Shown here piece after piece: positions 28,904-38,155 of a DNA stretch of 64,000 nucleotides (within the stretch, counting starts at the first letter, position 1; each line of letters opens with the position of its first letter). Position numbers and translations under genes: made by a program. The stretch lies in NCBI GenBank assembly GCA_021498095.1, contig JAIZWK010000001.1:2977450-3041449 (forward strand). Reading direction: 5' to 3'. The notes under the pieces were generated by a model. The model was not told the origin of the DNA. It did not search any database and saw nothing but the letters and a program-made list of their open reading frames with translations. The DNA is from Candidatus Harpocratesius repetitus (GTDB taxonomy: Archaea; Asgardarchaeota; Lokiarchaeia; Sigyniarchaeales; Promethearchaeaceae).

Positions 28904-29254
28904 ATATGGGAATTTTCAAAGATTATTTATGAGGCTTTAGTAATTTTTTTTATTTTAATCAAAATCTATCTTTTGAGCCAATTTTCTCGACAATACTTCC
29001 GTGCATCCAATTACTATTTGAGTCGGTATTTTTACGCTCTTAAATTCGGTCAAGATTTTCATATTTTCATCATTTTTCTTTGAATTATTGACTTAATGAT
29101 ATTTTTTTTCTTTAACCATCTTTCGACAAATTTAAAATTAGAATAGATTTAGGAATTGTGGAAAATTGAGATAAGATTTTTGGATTTCCTTCAATTTTCC
29201 GAATTCTGCTATAACCTCTTATAATTTTCATTAAAATTCTTTGAAATGAAATAT
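28904..29254. other. Intergenic stretch between convergent genes, nothing recognised
   Basis: About 350 bases between convergent genes, AT-rich with several T-runs that could end transcription from either side. I see no gene, RNA motif or long repeat in it. Confidence 0.5.
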
Positions 29255-29470
29255 TTATTCAAAAATGGTAACTAGTACAAGAAGAACACCAATAAGAATC
29301 CCAACACCACCAACCCAAAAAGAAATTGTAATAAATAATTGCCCAATACTCGGAATCGGGTCATATAAGGCAAGATATTGGGCTCTACCCCAAAATGTAA
29401 TTAATAACCAAGTTATAGATGTAATAAAAATATACACCAAATGTTCAATTTCAAGTTGGATATCCACCAT
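29255..29470 (-). CDS. Small two-helix membrane protein
   Basis: 71 residues with two hydrophobic segments (about 10-30 and 43-69) joined by a short loop (GRAQYLALYDPIPSIG). I see no known family. The ATG at 29470 is preferred to a TTG three codons earlier. A TATA-like TATATATAG at about 29486-29495 lies at the distance expected for a transcript starting near the ATG, so it may have its own promoter although it also follows the gene at 29525-30664 by 54 bases. The antisense frame over the same interval is much less plausible because it has no ribosome-binding site and an unusual Thr/Ile/Pro composition. Confidence 0.55.
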   Translation of the reverse strand: MVDIQLEIEHLVYIFITSITWLLITFWGRAQYLALYDPIPSIGQLFITISFWVGGVGILIGVLLVLVTIFE

Positions 29471-29524
29471 TATAATCAACTAGTTCTATATATACGCTTT
29501 AGGAATAATAAAGCTTTAGTATGT

Positions 29525-30664
29525 TTATAAAGGAATATAATTTATTGGTGGAATTCCACAAAGGGCAAGAATAATATAAGCTATTGTAATTATTATTGGT
29601 AATAAAAGATTATCTGAGAGTTGGATCGGTTTTGGAGTAAAAAGATCAACAATTACGAAACATAGTGCCCCTACAACAGCATATATTGGGCCTACAAACC
29701 AAAACATGCTGATAATAGCGAAGAAAAATCCTGCTAGAGTACCTTCCAAAGATTTAGAATTCCATTTATATTTTATTTTTCCAAATTTCAATCCAAAAAT
29801 ACTCGCTGCTGGATCTGCAAAACTCCCCAGACATAATGCGGCCAAAAATAGCATGGGAGGCAATATAATAGAAGAAAATAAGTAAGCCACAGCAAAATGA
29901 GTGTAAGATGCCAGTGTATCTAATTCTTTATATCGCATTATTTTTTGAGATTCCTTATGCATAATAAACTGAAGATTTTGGGATAATCGGGTAAGATCAT
30001 TAAAAAGGAGAACAATCATTGCACCATACATAAAAAGAAATGTAATAGTTTGACCCAAAGGTAATGATTGTCGAATAAAAATAATTTTGATGAAAAATAA
30101 TGGATCTTCAAATCCCCAAAATGAACTAAGTAGATCTTGATGTAAATCTGAATCTGGAACTTTATTTGCATTTGATTGTAAAATAAGATTAGAAGATAGA
30201 AGAAAACCAAAGATTAAACAGAAAACAAAAATATGATAAAATTTTCGTTTAAGATCAATTTTTAATTCCTGGGCATTTGCGGTGTGAGCAATTTCATTAA
30301 TCAAACCATATCGTCTAACCTTTTTCTTCCCTCTCAGTTTTTGAAAAATACTATTAATAAGAATAAGTAAACTGAATATTGCAGGTATTAATGCTAGAAT
30401 CTTTCCTGGAAGATCTCCTTCAGTGCCATCAAACTCAAAACCTACTTTAATATTAATAAGAATAAAAATAAATAAAAGAACAAGTATCATTCCAATTAGA
30501 TTAAGAGGTTCTTGACGAGTCTCTAATTTTTTCAGAGAATCTATATCTCCCTGTTTTAAACTATTTTGATATTTGAAAATATTCAAGGAGATCTTTAATA
30601 TTGAGAAAATAAGCATTCCAAATATAATATAAACAAACAATCTTGCAATAATTCCCGTAATCAT
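29525..30664 (-). CDS. CTP-dependent diacylglycerol/polyprenol (dolichol) kinase-like membrane protein
   Basis: About nine hydrophobic segments. The C-terminal half has the family pattern: basic LKRKFYHIFVF, then LCLGSFADPAASIFGLKFGK and KWNSKSLEGTLAGFFF, followed by two or three further membrane helices. Enzymes of this group (Dgk1, dolichol and phytol kinases, and relatives of CdsA) transfer phosphate from CTP to a lipid alcohol in the membrane. In an archaeon the substrate would be a polyprenol/dolichol or an archaeol intermediate. The N-terminal ~130 residues (three helices and a basic loop) are an extension. It sits upstream of the small membrane protein gene on the same strand. Confidence 0.72.
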   Translation of the reverse strand: MITGIIARLFVYIIFGMLIFSILKISLNIFKYQNSLKQGDIDSLKKLETRQEPLNLIGMILVLLFIFILINIKVGFEFDGTEGDLPGKILALIPAIFSLLILINSIFQKLRGKKKVRRYGLINEIAHTANAQELKIDLKRKFYHIFVFCLIFGFLLSSNLILQSNANKVPDSDLHQDLLSSFWGFEDPLFFIKIIFIRQSLPLGQTITFLFMYGAMIVLLFNDLTRLSQNLQFIMHKESQKIMRYKELDTLASYTHFAVAYLFSSIILPPMLFLAALCLGSFADPAASIFGLKFGKIKYKWNSKSLEGTLAGFFFAIISMFWFVGPIYAVVGALCFVIVDLFTPKPIQLSDNLLLPIIITIAYIILALCGIPPINYIPL

Positions 30665-30893
30665 AAATATTATCTCTTTTTTAAAACTCGTTAATTTCCT
30701 CTATTTTTAAAAGAATCACTTTAGGAAACATTAATTATTTATTATAATGAAGATTTTACACAAAAAAAGATTTTTGAAAAGTGAAAATACTATCAAGTAA
30801 ATAATTTATAGAAGGATTCCTATTAAAAAATATAACAGATATGCAAAGTAAACATCTAAATAATTTGATAAATAATTTCATGTGAAGAGAAGA

Positions 30894-31184
30894 ATGGAGA
30901 GAGAAAAAGAAAGAAAAAATTTATTTGATAAATTAAATCAAGCAGTATTGGATATGACAGAACAAGTTTTCGGTCAAAAAGGAAGAGAATTTGTAGAAAA
31001 TACTCAATATCAGATAAAAGAATTTAATATTAGTGCAATTCGCGCTTGGGTAAATTTTACAGATAAGTTTCTTGAAGATTCAAAACTTATTGATAATGAA
31101 ATTGTGAAAAAAACAAGTTCAACAGTAAAGGATCTGTTGAAACAACTAAAAATTTTAGAAGAAGATTCAGAAGAAGATTTCTAA
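30894..31184 (+). CDS. Small charged helical protein, unknown
   Basis: 96 residues starting MEREKERKNLFDKLNQ and ending LLKQLKILEEDSEEDF; almost entirely predicted helix with alternating charge and no membrane segment. I recognise no family. A GTG 12 bases upstream is an alternative start. It has a long AT-rich upstream region (30665-30893) that includes several TATA-like stretches. Its acidic tail and helical body would suit an adaptor or complex subunit, but that is speculation. Confidence 0.55.
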   Translation: MEREKERKNLFDKLNQAVLDMTEQVFGQKGREFVENTQYQIKEFNISAIRAWVNFTDKFLEDSKLIDNEIVKKTSSTVKDLLKQLKILEEDSEEDF

Positions 31185-31223
31185 AAAATTCTTCAGTTTT
31201 TTTCAATTTTTTTAATCTTTTTC

Positions 31224-31637
31224 CTATACATCCTTTAATCCATTAAATTTATTGTCGATAACTCGATCTATGATATTTGCAACAATTTTCGTTTCTGGAG
31301 TCTGATTTTTAAATGCAATTTTTGCTTCCATGAAAATCATAGTGGTTAGTGATCTAAGTATTTTTAAATTTATTGTTCCTGTATAGAAAAACACAAAAAA
31401 AATCTGTCGATTTGTGGAAAATAAATCACGTGAGATAACTAAAATGCGTGAAATCTCATTTCCTTCACCAAATTTAATTGTGGCAATATCTTGTTTGAAA
31501 AGTGTTTTTCCTATTGTTCCAATAGCACTAAGTAAACCAGATAATAATGCATCGTCGATTTGAATAAATTCATCAAAATTTCGTGAATAGAAAGGTAATC
31601 CCCCATTATCACATATTAACATAGATTTTAAACCCAT
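31224..31637 (-). CDS. Small longin/roadblock-like protein
   Basis: 137 residues. It opens with LKSMLICDNGGLPFYSRNF, followed by a helix (DDALLSGLLSAIGTIGKTLF), a strand pair and a long C-terminal helix. The strand 'xxICDxGGLPxYSR' resembles the first hairpin of roadblock and longin domains, where a strand carries D/N-G-L-P/I; the match is weak. Such modules bind small GTPases. The frame is open to a GTG at 31682, but GAGGG six bases before the ATG at 31637 decides the start. It converges on the small charged protein gene with a 39-base gap. Confidence 0.5.
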   Translation of the reverse strand: MGLKSMLICDNGGLPFYSRNFDEFIQIDDALLSGLLSAIGTIGKTLFKQDIATIKFGEGNEISRILVISRDLFSTNRQIFFVFFYTGTINLKILRSLTTMIFMEAKIAFKNQTPETKIVANIIDRVIDNKFNGLKDV

Positions 31638-31682
31638 AAAATACCCTCTTCCATAAAAACTATTTTTATTATCGATAACCAC

Positions 31683-32102
31683 TTTTTAACTTTTAACCTA
31701 TTTATTAGTGTGATCTAACATTATTTGAATTTTATTCTATTAGCATCGCGATTTGATAGAAGTCTTTTCTTTATCTATTTTTTTAACAAAAGATGATATG
31801 AGATAATTCACAAGTATTAATAATAATTAGAGAAATTAAAGTATTTTATCCTTATTTAAAAACATTTGATTAATTAAGTTAGAAAACTTCAAATATTAAT
31901 TTTCCAATTAAAAACATTAATAGTATAGTGTTCAAAAAAATTTTCTTAATATTTCATTTATGAATTTTCTTTTTTTCTGTAAGAATAAGAACAAAACATT
32001 TTTTAACCGAAGAATAAAAAGTAAATTTGCTGAAGTTAAAAGGATCGAATTTGATTCTTTTGACCAACATTTTTCAAAAATAAAATTGCAGAGTGATAAA
32101 TA
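31683..32102. promoter_or_regulatory. Divergent intergenic region with a hairpin before the SCP2-like gene
   Basis: The 420 bases are very AT-rich and hold no gene. At 32038-32061 the arms AAAAGGATC and GATTCTTTT pair over nine positions (one G-T) around a GAATTT loop, ending 41 bases before the ATG at 32103. It could be an operator or leader hairpin. Otherwise I see nothing distinctive. Confidence 0.35.
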
Positions 32103-32639
32103 ATGATGAAAATAACTAAATGGTTTTCCAAAGAAGAATGCTTAGAAGCAATGAAACAATTTCCTAACAGATTCGAAGCAAAAGATCTTGATGGATTGAA
32201 AGATGCAGTTTTTTATTTCCAAGCCACATTTGGGACGATTTATTCATCTAAAGAAATGGATGAAGACGATGACAAATATGAATTATGGGAAAACCTTGCC
32301 GACAATTTAGAAGAATATGAATCTATTGCTTATTTCATTGAAATTCGCGCTGAAGGTGGACCAAAAATTATCTTCTACTTAAGCGAAGATGAACAAAAGA
32401 TAGGATTATGGGAAGGAGAATGGGATAAAGAAGCAGCTAAAGAAGCTATTGAAGCAAAGAATTATGTTTGGATGGATTGGGTTCCAAGCTGTCAACTTCA
32501 AATTATGATGGGAAATCCAAATACAGATGCTCAATTCTTTAGTGGAGAATTAAAAGTAGACGGTTCAATTAAACTTGCTTCAATGCCTAGACAACTCGGT
32601 TATGATTTCTTTGAATTTTTAGATATAGAAATTGATTGA
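32103..32639 (+). CDS. SCP2-like sterol/lipid-transfer domain protein
   Basis: 178 residues, acidic. The C-terminal part DAQFFSGELKVDGSIKLASM matches the SCP2 pattern F-x-x-G-x-L-K-V-x-G-x-x-x-L-A, and the preceding PSCQLQIMMGNP fits its core strand. SCP2 domains bind lipids or CoA esters in a hydrophobic tunnel; in prokaryotes their role is mostly unknown. The N-terminal ~60 residues are helical and have a Glu/Asp run (KEMDEDDDKYELWENLADN). A second ATG immediately follows the first. It stands alone, divergent from the longin-like gene. Confidence 0.65.
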   Translation: MMKITKWFSKEECLEAMKQFPNRFEAKDLDGLKDAVFYFQATFGTIYSSKEMDEDDDKYELWENLADNLEEYESIAYFIEIRAEGGPKIIFYLSEDEQKIGLWEGEWDKEAAKEAIEAKNYVWMDWVPSCQLQIMMGNPNTDAQFFSGELKVDGSIKLASMPRQLGYDFFEFLDIEID

Positions 32640-32670
32640 AACATCAAAAGTTAAGAATATTTTTTTAATC

Positions 32671-34185
32671 TTATTTTTCTTTCAATAGATTTTTTTTATT
32701 TTGAATTCTTTGTTGTTTTTTGATTTTTCGATAAAAATCTGGATTGATCCAATATTTCCTGTTTAAATCTACACTTTGAAATTTGGATTTTTCTGGATCA
32801 TAATAAAATTTGAAGTTCTTTAGTATCCCAAAATCGATAAATTTTAAGGGAGAAATCATTTTTAGAGTTCCTTTATTGAGAACTGTTGATTCTTCATAAA
32901 AAATATCACAGTATTTACTTCCGACGCGTGCACCAACATAAGCAAAAATCTTACCTAATGAATAACCTCGGAACTGTTCCCCAATAATTATTCCATTAAA
33001 TATTTGTCTAGAATGATATTCAGGATTCTTTTTTAAAAAAGCATTTGAATAACCTAAACATATCTGGTCTTCGTTGTCAAGTTCTAAGAATAGAAGAACA
33101 GCATAATTTCCAAAAATTTTTTCTAAAAAAGAAATATCGAATAAATCAGGATTGATTTCACCATTTCTTTTAATAATTTTTGTGAATAGTGATCCTTGTG
33201 TTGGAATCGATTCTATAATATATATTATCAAATCTAGCTGAAAATCTTTTATTAATTGACGATTCGATGGATTATTAATGGGAATTTTTAGAATTTGAAA
33301 AGTTAATCTAATTTCTTTCATTATAGAAATGATCATTTGAAAAAAATTTGGATCAGAAAAATTCTTTTTAAAGCAAAATTTGATTTTTTCTAATTTTTTC
33401 TGTATAATCTTTGCTTTTTTTTTATGGAACTTTTTTCTTCTTAATACTATATTCCATTTATCTCTCATAATAGGTGAATCTAAATCAATTCCATTTTTAA
33501 AGTGATAATAGAGAGTATTTGCCTTTTCCCATAGAGATATAATATCAGATGGCACATCCAGTGGATTAAATTTAGGATTACTCCAAATAAAACCATAAGT
33601 GCTCCTATAATAAAAACGATTGCTATTTTTTCGAAGAAATTTTTCATTATATGGATATAAATACACTGATAAATTAGTTGATAAAGAGTTTTTATTTTTC
33701 TGATAAAAATCTTGTAATATTGAAGATTCAGGGAACTCCCAAAAAATGTATGAAATATTTGATCTATAGGTAAGAATTATTTTAGAAAAAAAAGAAGAGA
33801 AAAATGATTTTTGAAAATTTTTGATTAAGGTTGGTAATTCTGTAGGATCGATCATCCATATACAATTTATCCACTCTGTTTGAGTTTCACCAAATTTTCT
33901 TGGAATATGCCTAAATATTAAAAGCCCAACAAATCTTACTTCATTCGGTAAAATTTTATTTTGAATGACTACTCTAATAGAAGAGATTTCAATAAATCTT
34001 TTATTTGTTTTTATTCTTTTCATATTTTCTAAAAAACTAAGTGCTTTTTCTCTATTAATAAACGAGATATTTTCTAAAACTTTCTTTTCTAAAAGATGTA
34101 GGTTTTCTGAATTTCCAAGAAAAATTTCTTTAAATTTATAATTTATACTATGATACGTTTCTAAAGATTGAATTTCAATTTTCAT
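32671..34185 (-). CDS. Uncharacterised 504-residue protein, possibly GNAT-related C-terminus
   Basis: I do not recognise the family. The C-terminal third contains IICLGYSNAFL-like strands and IGEQFRGYSLGKIFAYVGARV, which has the R-G-x-x-x-G spacing of an acyl-CoA loop and is followed by a helix, suggesting a GNAT or related acyltransferase fold. The N-terminal part includes FVGLLIFRHIPRKFGETQTE, which could be a second such fold. The middle (about 230-300) is a Lys-rich helical segment. There is no signal peptide. It is convergent with the SCP2-like gene and divergent from the TIM-barrel gene. Confidence 0.5.
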   Translation of the reverse strand: MKIEIQSLETYHSINYKFKEIFLGNSENLHLLEKKVLENISFINREKALSFLENMKRIKTNKRFIEISSIRVVIQNKILPNEVRFVGLLIFRHIPRKFGETQTEWINCIWMIDPTELPTLIKNFQKSFFSSFFSKIILTYRSNISYIFWEFPESSILQDFYQKNKNSLSTNLSVYLYPYNEKFLRKNSNRFYYRSTYGFIWSNPKFNPLDVPSDIISLWEKANTLYYHFKNGIDLDSPIMRDKWNIVLRRKKFHKKKAKIIQKKLEKIKFCFKKNFSDPNFFQMIISIMKEIRLTFQILKIPINNPSNRQLIKDFQLDLIIYIIESIPTQGSLFTKIIKRNGEINPDLFDISFLEKIFGNYAVLLFLELDNEDQICLGYSNAFLKKNPEYHSRQIFNGIIIGEQFRGYSLGKIFAYVGARVGSKYCDIFYEESTVLNKGTLKMISPLKFIDFGILKNFKFYYDPEKSKFQSVDLNRKYWINPDFYRKIKKQQRIQNKKNLLKEK

Positions 34186-34263
34186 ATTAGTTTTTTATAT
34201 ATGAAGTTTTAAATTACGAAAAAATAACCAATAAATAGAGATCAAGTAATTTTGTTGAAAAAA

Positions 34264-35100
34264 ATGATTATTGGTTTAACCATTCAAAATTATAAAAATA
34301 TCAAACCTTCTTTATATACAAAAATTGTACTAAAAATGGGTATTGATCACATTGAATATGATCCATCAATTTTTTTCGATCTTAACGATATCTTATTGTT
34401 AATTAAAAATACAAAAAAAAAATCTGTAATTCTTCATTCACCATATTATTCAGATTGGGGATATGATTTATCCAGCAAGCAACAACATGATAAAATAGAA
34501 AAATTCCTTCAAAATCTTAATGAATTTTACAAAGAACTTAGAATCAAAGCTGTTGTTGTCCATCCTCCAAAAGATCCAAATTCAGATGAAAAATTTTTTC
34601 TCCAAAATATTAATCAAATCCCAGTAACTGTTTTGTTGGAAAATTTACCTGGACAATCTTGGAAAAATTTTGAAAATTGGTATTTTTCCATAAAAAACAT
34701 GGCAAAATCTAAAATTAAAGTTTGTTTTGATATTCCACATAGTTATCTAGCAAATGGAAAATCTCATATCTTTGATATTCCAGAAAAGATTTTGAATGAA
34801 ATTGTTTATATTCACATTTCAGAATTGGATGGAATAAGTGATTGCCATTGGCCGTTTTATACAGCAGGAGGGAGTCTACCCATTGATAAATTTAAGGATT
34901 TTCTAAAACAAACACAATTCTCAGGAATTATTAATATGGAAATGCGACCTATCAATAAAGTAGATATGATTAATTTAGTCCGGTCTTTTTTACTTTTGCA
35001 TAGATTAACTAATAAGCGAATCTATGTCCAGAAATTATTTCGATTAGGAATAAATCTAATCCCAATTCTATATTTTTTAATGAAAAATAAATTATTCTAA
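34264..35100 (+). CDS. Sugar phosphate isomerase/epimerase-like TIM-barrel protein
   Basis: AP-endonuclease-2/xylose-isomerase-like barrel: MIIGLTIQNYKN at the start, IEYDPSIFFD, VILHSPYYSDWGYDLS, VVVHPPKDP, VLLENLPGQ, VCFDIPHSYLANG, VYIHISELDG and NMEMRP. The HSP, HPP, EN, D-x-PH and H-x-S/E positions fit the divalent-metal site of this superfamily. The substrate is unknown; homologues include sugar isomerases, epimerases and DNA-repair endonuclease IV. The ATG at 34264 replaces a longer frame starting with tandem TTGs. Its stop overlaps the convergent gene by four bases. Confidence 0.75.
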   Translation: MIIGLTIQNYKNIKPSLYTKIVLKMGIDHIEYDPSIFFDLNDILLLIKNTKKKSVILHSPYYSDWGYDLSSKQQHDKIEKFLQNLNEFYKELRIKAVVVHPPKDPNSDEKFFLQNINQIPVTVLLENLPGQSWKNFENWYFSIKNMAKSKIKVCFDIPHSYLANGKSHIFDIPEKILNEIVYIHISELDGISDCHWPFYTAGGSLPIDKFKDFLKQTQFSGIINMEMRPINKVDMINLVRSFLLLHRLTNKRIYVQKLFRLGINLIPILYFLMKNKLF

Positions 35101-35915
35101 ATTGAAATCGATATTGGATGCAACATTTGCCGGTATTCATCAAAATTTTTAATAAAATCATCTAATAATGAATAATCAAGAATTACACCCTCATTGTTAA
35201 TTATAACCTCTGATATTTTATTAGATACTAAGATTATTGGATATAAATTAAGCAGTTTATATGAATTTACATTTGAATTTTGGTTTTTATTTCGATAAGT
35301 TCTTTTTATTTTTAGATGAAATTTAGAAAGAAGATTACTCAAAATCATGGGAATTGATGAAAGTACTTTTACACGTTCAAATTGATTTTGTAATGCATTT
35401 TTTAATTTTAAAGGAGAAATTGTTGAATTCTTCCATTTTTTGCCATCTATAAATAAAATATGATTATTTTTAAGTGCAACACAATCAATCTCATATTTTC
35501 GGTTGTTTGCAGAAAATCTAAATGATCTAAAGGCTTGATAACCAATTGATTCAAGTAATTCAACCAAGTATTTTTCAAATTCTTGCCATGAAATTGAAGA
35601 AAAAATGTTAGAATATGAATAATTTTTAGCTAAATCTTGGATACATTCAAAAAGTGAAGGATACTGCATCGATGTTGGGCGAAAAACATAGAACCCTTCT
35701 TTAGTACAAATTAAATCTTGAGGAATAAATGATTTCACTTCTTTTACCCTAAGTAGATCAGAAGGTAAACCATTCAAATTTAGGCTTATATTACTGTATT
35801 CGCGAAGTTCTTGTGCAGTTATATAAGTAAGAGGAAAAATCTTTGGGGGATCATATTCTTCTACGATGATTAACTTCTTTTTTAATTCAGTAATAGATAA
35901 TGAAGGATCCGTCAT
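35097..35915 (-). CDS. PD-(D/E)XK superfamily nuclease-like protein
   Basis: The core runs from FEKYLVELLESIGYQAFRSF (helix with the lead Glu) through KYEIDCVALKNNHILFIDGKKW. The EID and D-G-K residues at the ends of two strands give the E-x(n)-D-x(n)-D-x-K pattern of Mrr/Holliday-resolvase-like nucleases. The N-terminal ~100 residues (LNGLPSDLLRVKEVKSFIPQDL and so on) form a separate domain, perhaps a substrate reader. No methyltransferase adjoins it. It is convergent with the TIM-barrel gene. DNA repair or RNA/DNA cleavage is plausible; the target is unknown. Confidence 0.65.
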   Translation of the reverse strand: MTDPSLSITELKKKLIIVEEYDPPKIFPLTYITAQELREYSNISLNLNGLPSDLLRVKEVKSFIPQDLICTKEGFYVFRPTSMQYPSLFECIQDLAKNYSYSNIFSSISWQEFEKYLVELLESIGYQAFRSFRFSANNRKYEIDCVALKNNHILFIDGKKWKNSTISPLKLKNALQNQFERVKVLSSIPMILSNLLSKFHLKIKRTYRNKNQNSNVNSYKLLNLYPIILVSNKISEVIINNEGVILDYSLLDDFIKNFDEYRQMLHPISISI

Positions 35916-36000
35916 AATTACACTCCAAATCTATTAAAGAAACCCGAAATATTATTTTTAATATATATTAGAAAAAAAAAATTTATATATCTTAAAAGGA

Positions 36001-37410
36001 ATGGTGAATATTCTGCAAAAATCGAGTGAAAACATAATCAAAGGTATAATATTCTCGGTTTTTGAAAGTGAAGGTCCAATTCCAATTGTTTGTATTCCAG
36101 AAATCATCCCTGAACATCAACAACTTTTGATTTCCATGAAATCAATTAGTTTATTAATGGGAGAACAAGTTTATCAAGATGGACAAGAGATTGATTCGAT
36201 AAAGTATTTTGGGATATTGCCTTTCCCAGATATGCAATTTACAGGATTAACTTACTTTTTCTTAATTAGTGACGAATCAGCCCGTGGTAAAGCAAAAGCA
36301 GCCACAATTTCATTATTAATTAAAGACTCTATGGCTTCAATTTTATATGAACAAATGAAAGATCTGTCCATTTTTATCTCTGAAAGTGCTAATCAAATAA
36401 ATAAAATGACCACATCAGAACAAACATATGAAATAATTTTAAGATTATATGAAACCATCGATTCTTTTTTGAATAAAGTTAGGACTCCAATTAGTAGTGA
36501 AAGAAATTTAAAAATCCTTTTTACTGGACTTGATGCATCAGGAAAAACTAGTTATTTACGAGCAATCAAACAAAAATATAGCGAATTAACCAATATTAAA
36601 CCAACCCGTGGAGTTGATCGCTATGAAGAACAAATATTAGGTAAAGACCTGATGGAGTGGGATGTTGGAGGTCAAATTAAATATCGCCAATTTTTCCTTA
36701 AACAAGCAGATCTTTATTTATTTGATACAAATCTATTATTTTTCTTAGTAGATATGCGTGATAGCAAACGGTTTCCTGAAATGTATGAGTTTTTTGGTAA
36801 AATTATTTCAATCTTGGAAGCTTTTAATCAGTATCCACCAATTATAGTTAATTTGCATAAAATCGATCCTGATATAGAATGCGATCAAGAAATAATACAA
36901 AATATTCCAATTGTAATAGAAGAATTGCTTAAAATTGGAAAGAAATTTCAAATAAAATTCTTTAAAACTTCCATATTCAATCCATATTCTTTAACCAAGT
37001 CATTTTCTGAAGGTTTGAGCGCCATGAGCCCAAACCGAGAAATATTACGCAGCCAAATTCGTTGGTTGGCACATAACATAAATGCTGAAGCAATTTTATT
37101 ACTAAATAATAGTTCAATTATATTATCTGATTACTCTGTTGATGAACTCACTAAAAGAGTTTCAGAGATTTCTGCACCACATTTTCAGAATTTGTATAGG
37201 ACATTTTCAGAGTTTAAATTATTACGGAAAAGTCAAGCAATTTGGCAAATGGATGAAAAAGTAATTCTTTTTATTCGATTAAATTTACCTCAAGAACCTG
37301 TTTTTTTAATGTGTTTAGTAAAGAACAATGCAAAAGTTTTTTCAGATTTAGATAAAGTATTACCTGAATTTGAGAGCCGAATTTTCCCTCTATTAAAATC
37401 ATTTTTGTAA
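36001..37410 (+). CDS. Longin-like, Arf/Rag-like GTPase, roadblock-like triple-domain protein
   Basis: Residues about 10-130 form an alpha/beta module with IIFSVFESEGPIPIVCIPE and a late strand FFLISDESARGKAK, resembling a longin or roadblock fold. A full GTPase domain follows (about 168-335): P-loop GLDASGKTS at 176-184, switch I PTRGVDRYE at 201-209, DVGGQ at 221-225, the base-recognition HKID at 286-289 (usually NKxD) and FKTS at 321-324. The last ~110 residues (AEAILLLNNSSIILSDYSVDEL, then QMDEKVILFIRLN) look like a roadblock module. Rag/Gtr GTPases likewise carry a C-terminal roadblock domain, so a Rag-like signalling switch is the closest analogue. There is no lipid anchor or membrane helix. 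It converges on another GTPase gene with a 39-base gap. Confidence 0.83.
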   Translation: MVNILQKSSENIIKGIIFSVFESEGPIPIVCIPEIIPEHQQLLISMKSISLLMGEQVYQDGQEIDSIKYFGILPFPDMQFTGLTYFFLISDESARGKAKAATISLLIKDSMASILYEQMKDLSIFISESANQINKMTTSEQTYEIILRLYETIDSFLNKVRTPISSERNLKILFTGLDASGKTSYLRAIKQKYSELTNIKPTRGVDRYEEQILGKDLMEWDVGGQIKYRQFFLKQADLYLFDTNLLFFLVDMRDSKRFPEMYEFFGKIISILEAFNQYPPIIVNLHKIDPDIECDQEIIQNIPIVIEELLKIGKKFQIKFFKTSIFNPYSLTKSFSEGLSAMSPNREILRSQIRWLAHNINAEAILLLNNSSIILSDYSVDELTKRVSEISAPHFQNLYRTFSEFKLLRKSQAIWQMDEKVILFIRLNLPQEPVFLMCLVKNNAKVFSDLDKVLPEFESRIFPLLKSFL

Positions 37411-37449
37411 TAAATCAATTTCTTTATGGAAAATCAGAAAAAAATAGGA

Positions 37450-38070
37450 TTAAGGCCAATTTTCATATTTTTCAATAATTTTTACGAAACTCTCATAGAT
37501 ATTTTTATGTTGCTCATATAGTGCTATTGTTTCAAATATTTGGGGATTTTTAGAAGCATTTATATGATTTTCTGGAAAATAAAGGTTATACTTGCTTAAT
37601 AAAGTAATTACTTCTTCTTTTGAAATAATATTTTGCAAATCTTGCTTATTTATCATAACAACTAATGGAATTTTTTCAACTATAGGCAATTCAGAAATTT
37701 CTGTCAATTCAGCAATAGAATCTTCATTTGCATTCATTTTTTCTTTTTGACCATCAAGTACCAAAACTACTGCATCTGCCCCAAAAAAAACTTTTGTTCG
37801 TAATGGTAAGAACCTTTTCTGCCCAGCTACAGTATAAATATGATAAAATAATTGGTTTTGTTTCACACTTTTAACGATTCCGCGATCAAAGTAATTTGTG
37901 GCACCAGATGGTGTTGCGATTTTTGTTAATTCTCCTTCAGGATTAATTAAAGAATCGGGAATTTCTTGTATGATCTTGAATAATGTGTCGACTGCAGTTG
38001 TTTTTCCACTTGCATAACAACCCCAATATACGATTTTTAGATATTTATCTCCAGTTTCTGTTTTTCTCAC
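37450..38070 (-). CDS. MglA-like small GTPase
   Basis: 206 residues with all G motifs: P-loop GCYASGKTT at 17-25, HIYTVAGQKRF with TVAGQ at 80-84, and NKQD at 141-144. The T-V-x-G-Q form and the strand KIVYWG are as in bacterial MglA, the polarity switch, and its archaeal relatives, rather than Ras/Rab (DTAGQ). In MglA the GTPase is controlled by MglB, a roadblock protein; roadblock-like proteins are abundant in this window. The start is a GTG; no upstream ATG is in frame nearby. It is convergent with the longin-GTPase-roadblock gene. Confidence 0.87.
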   Translation of the reverse strand: MRKTETGDKYLKIVYWGCYASGKTTAVDTLFKIIQEIPDSLINPEGELTKIATPSGATNYFDRGIVKSVKQNQLFYHIYTVAGQKRFLPLRTKVFFGADAVVLVLDGQKEKMNANEDSIAELTEISELPIVEKIPLVVMINKQDLQNIISKEEVITLLSKYNLYFPENHINASKNPQIFETIALYEQHKNIYESFVKIIEKYENWP

Positions 38071-38155
38071 TTTATTTAATCTCCCAAATTATATGGTCTT
38101 AATTCTTCATTTATCTTTGAAAATTATAAATTTTTTAGTATTTAACAAAATTTCT

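Noticed and set aside
29265..29483. Plus-strand frame of 72 codons opposite the small membrane protein
   Set aside because: The minus-strand frame has two clear membrane helices and a TATA-like element; this one has an unstructured Thr/Pro/Ile composition.
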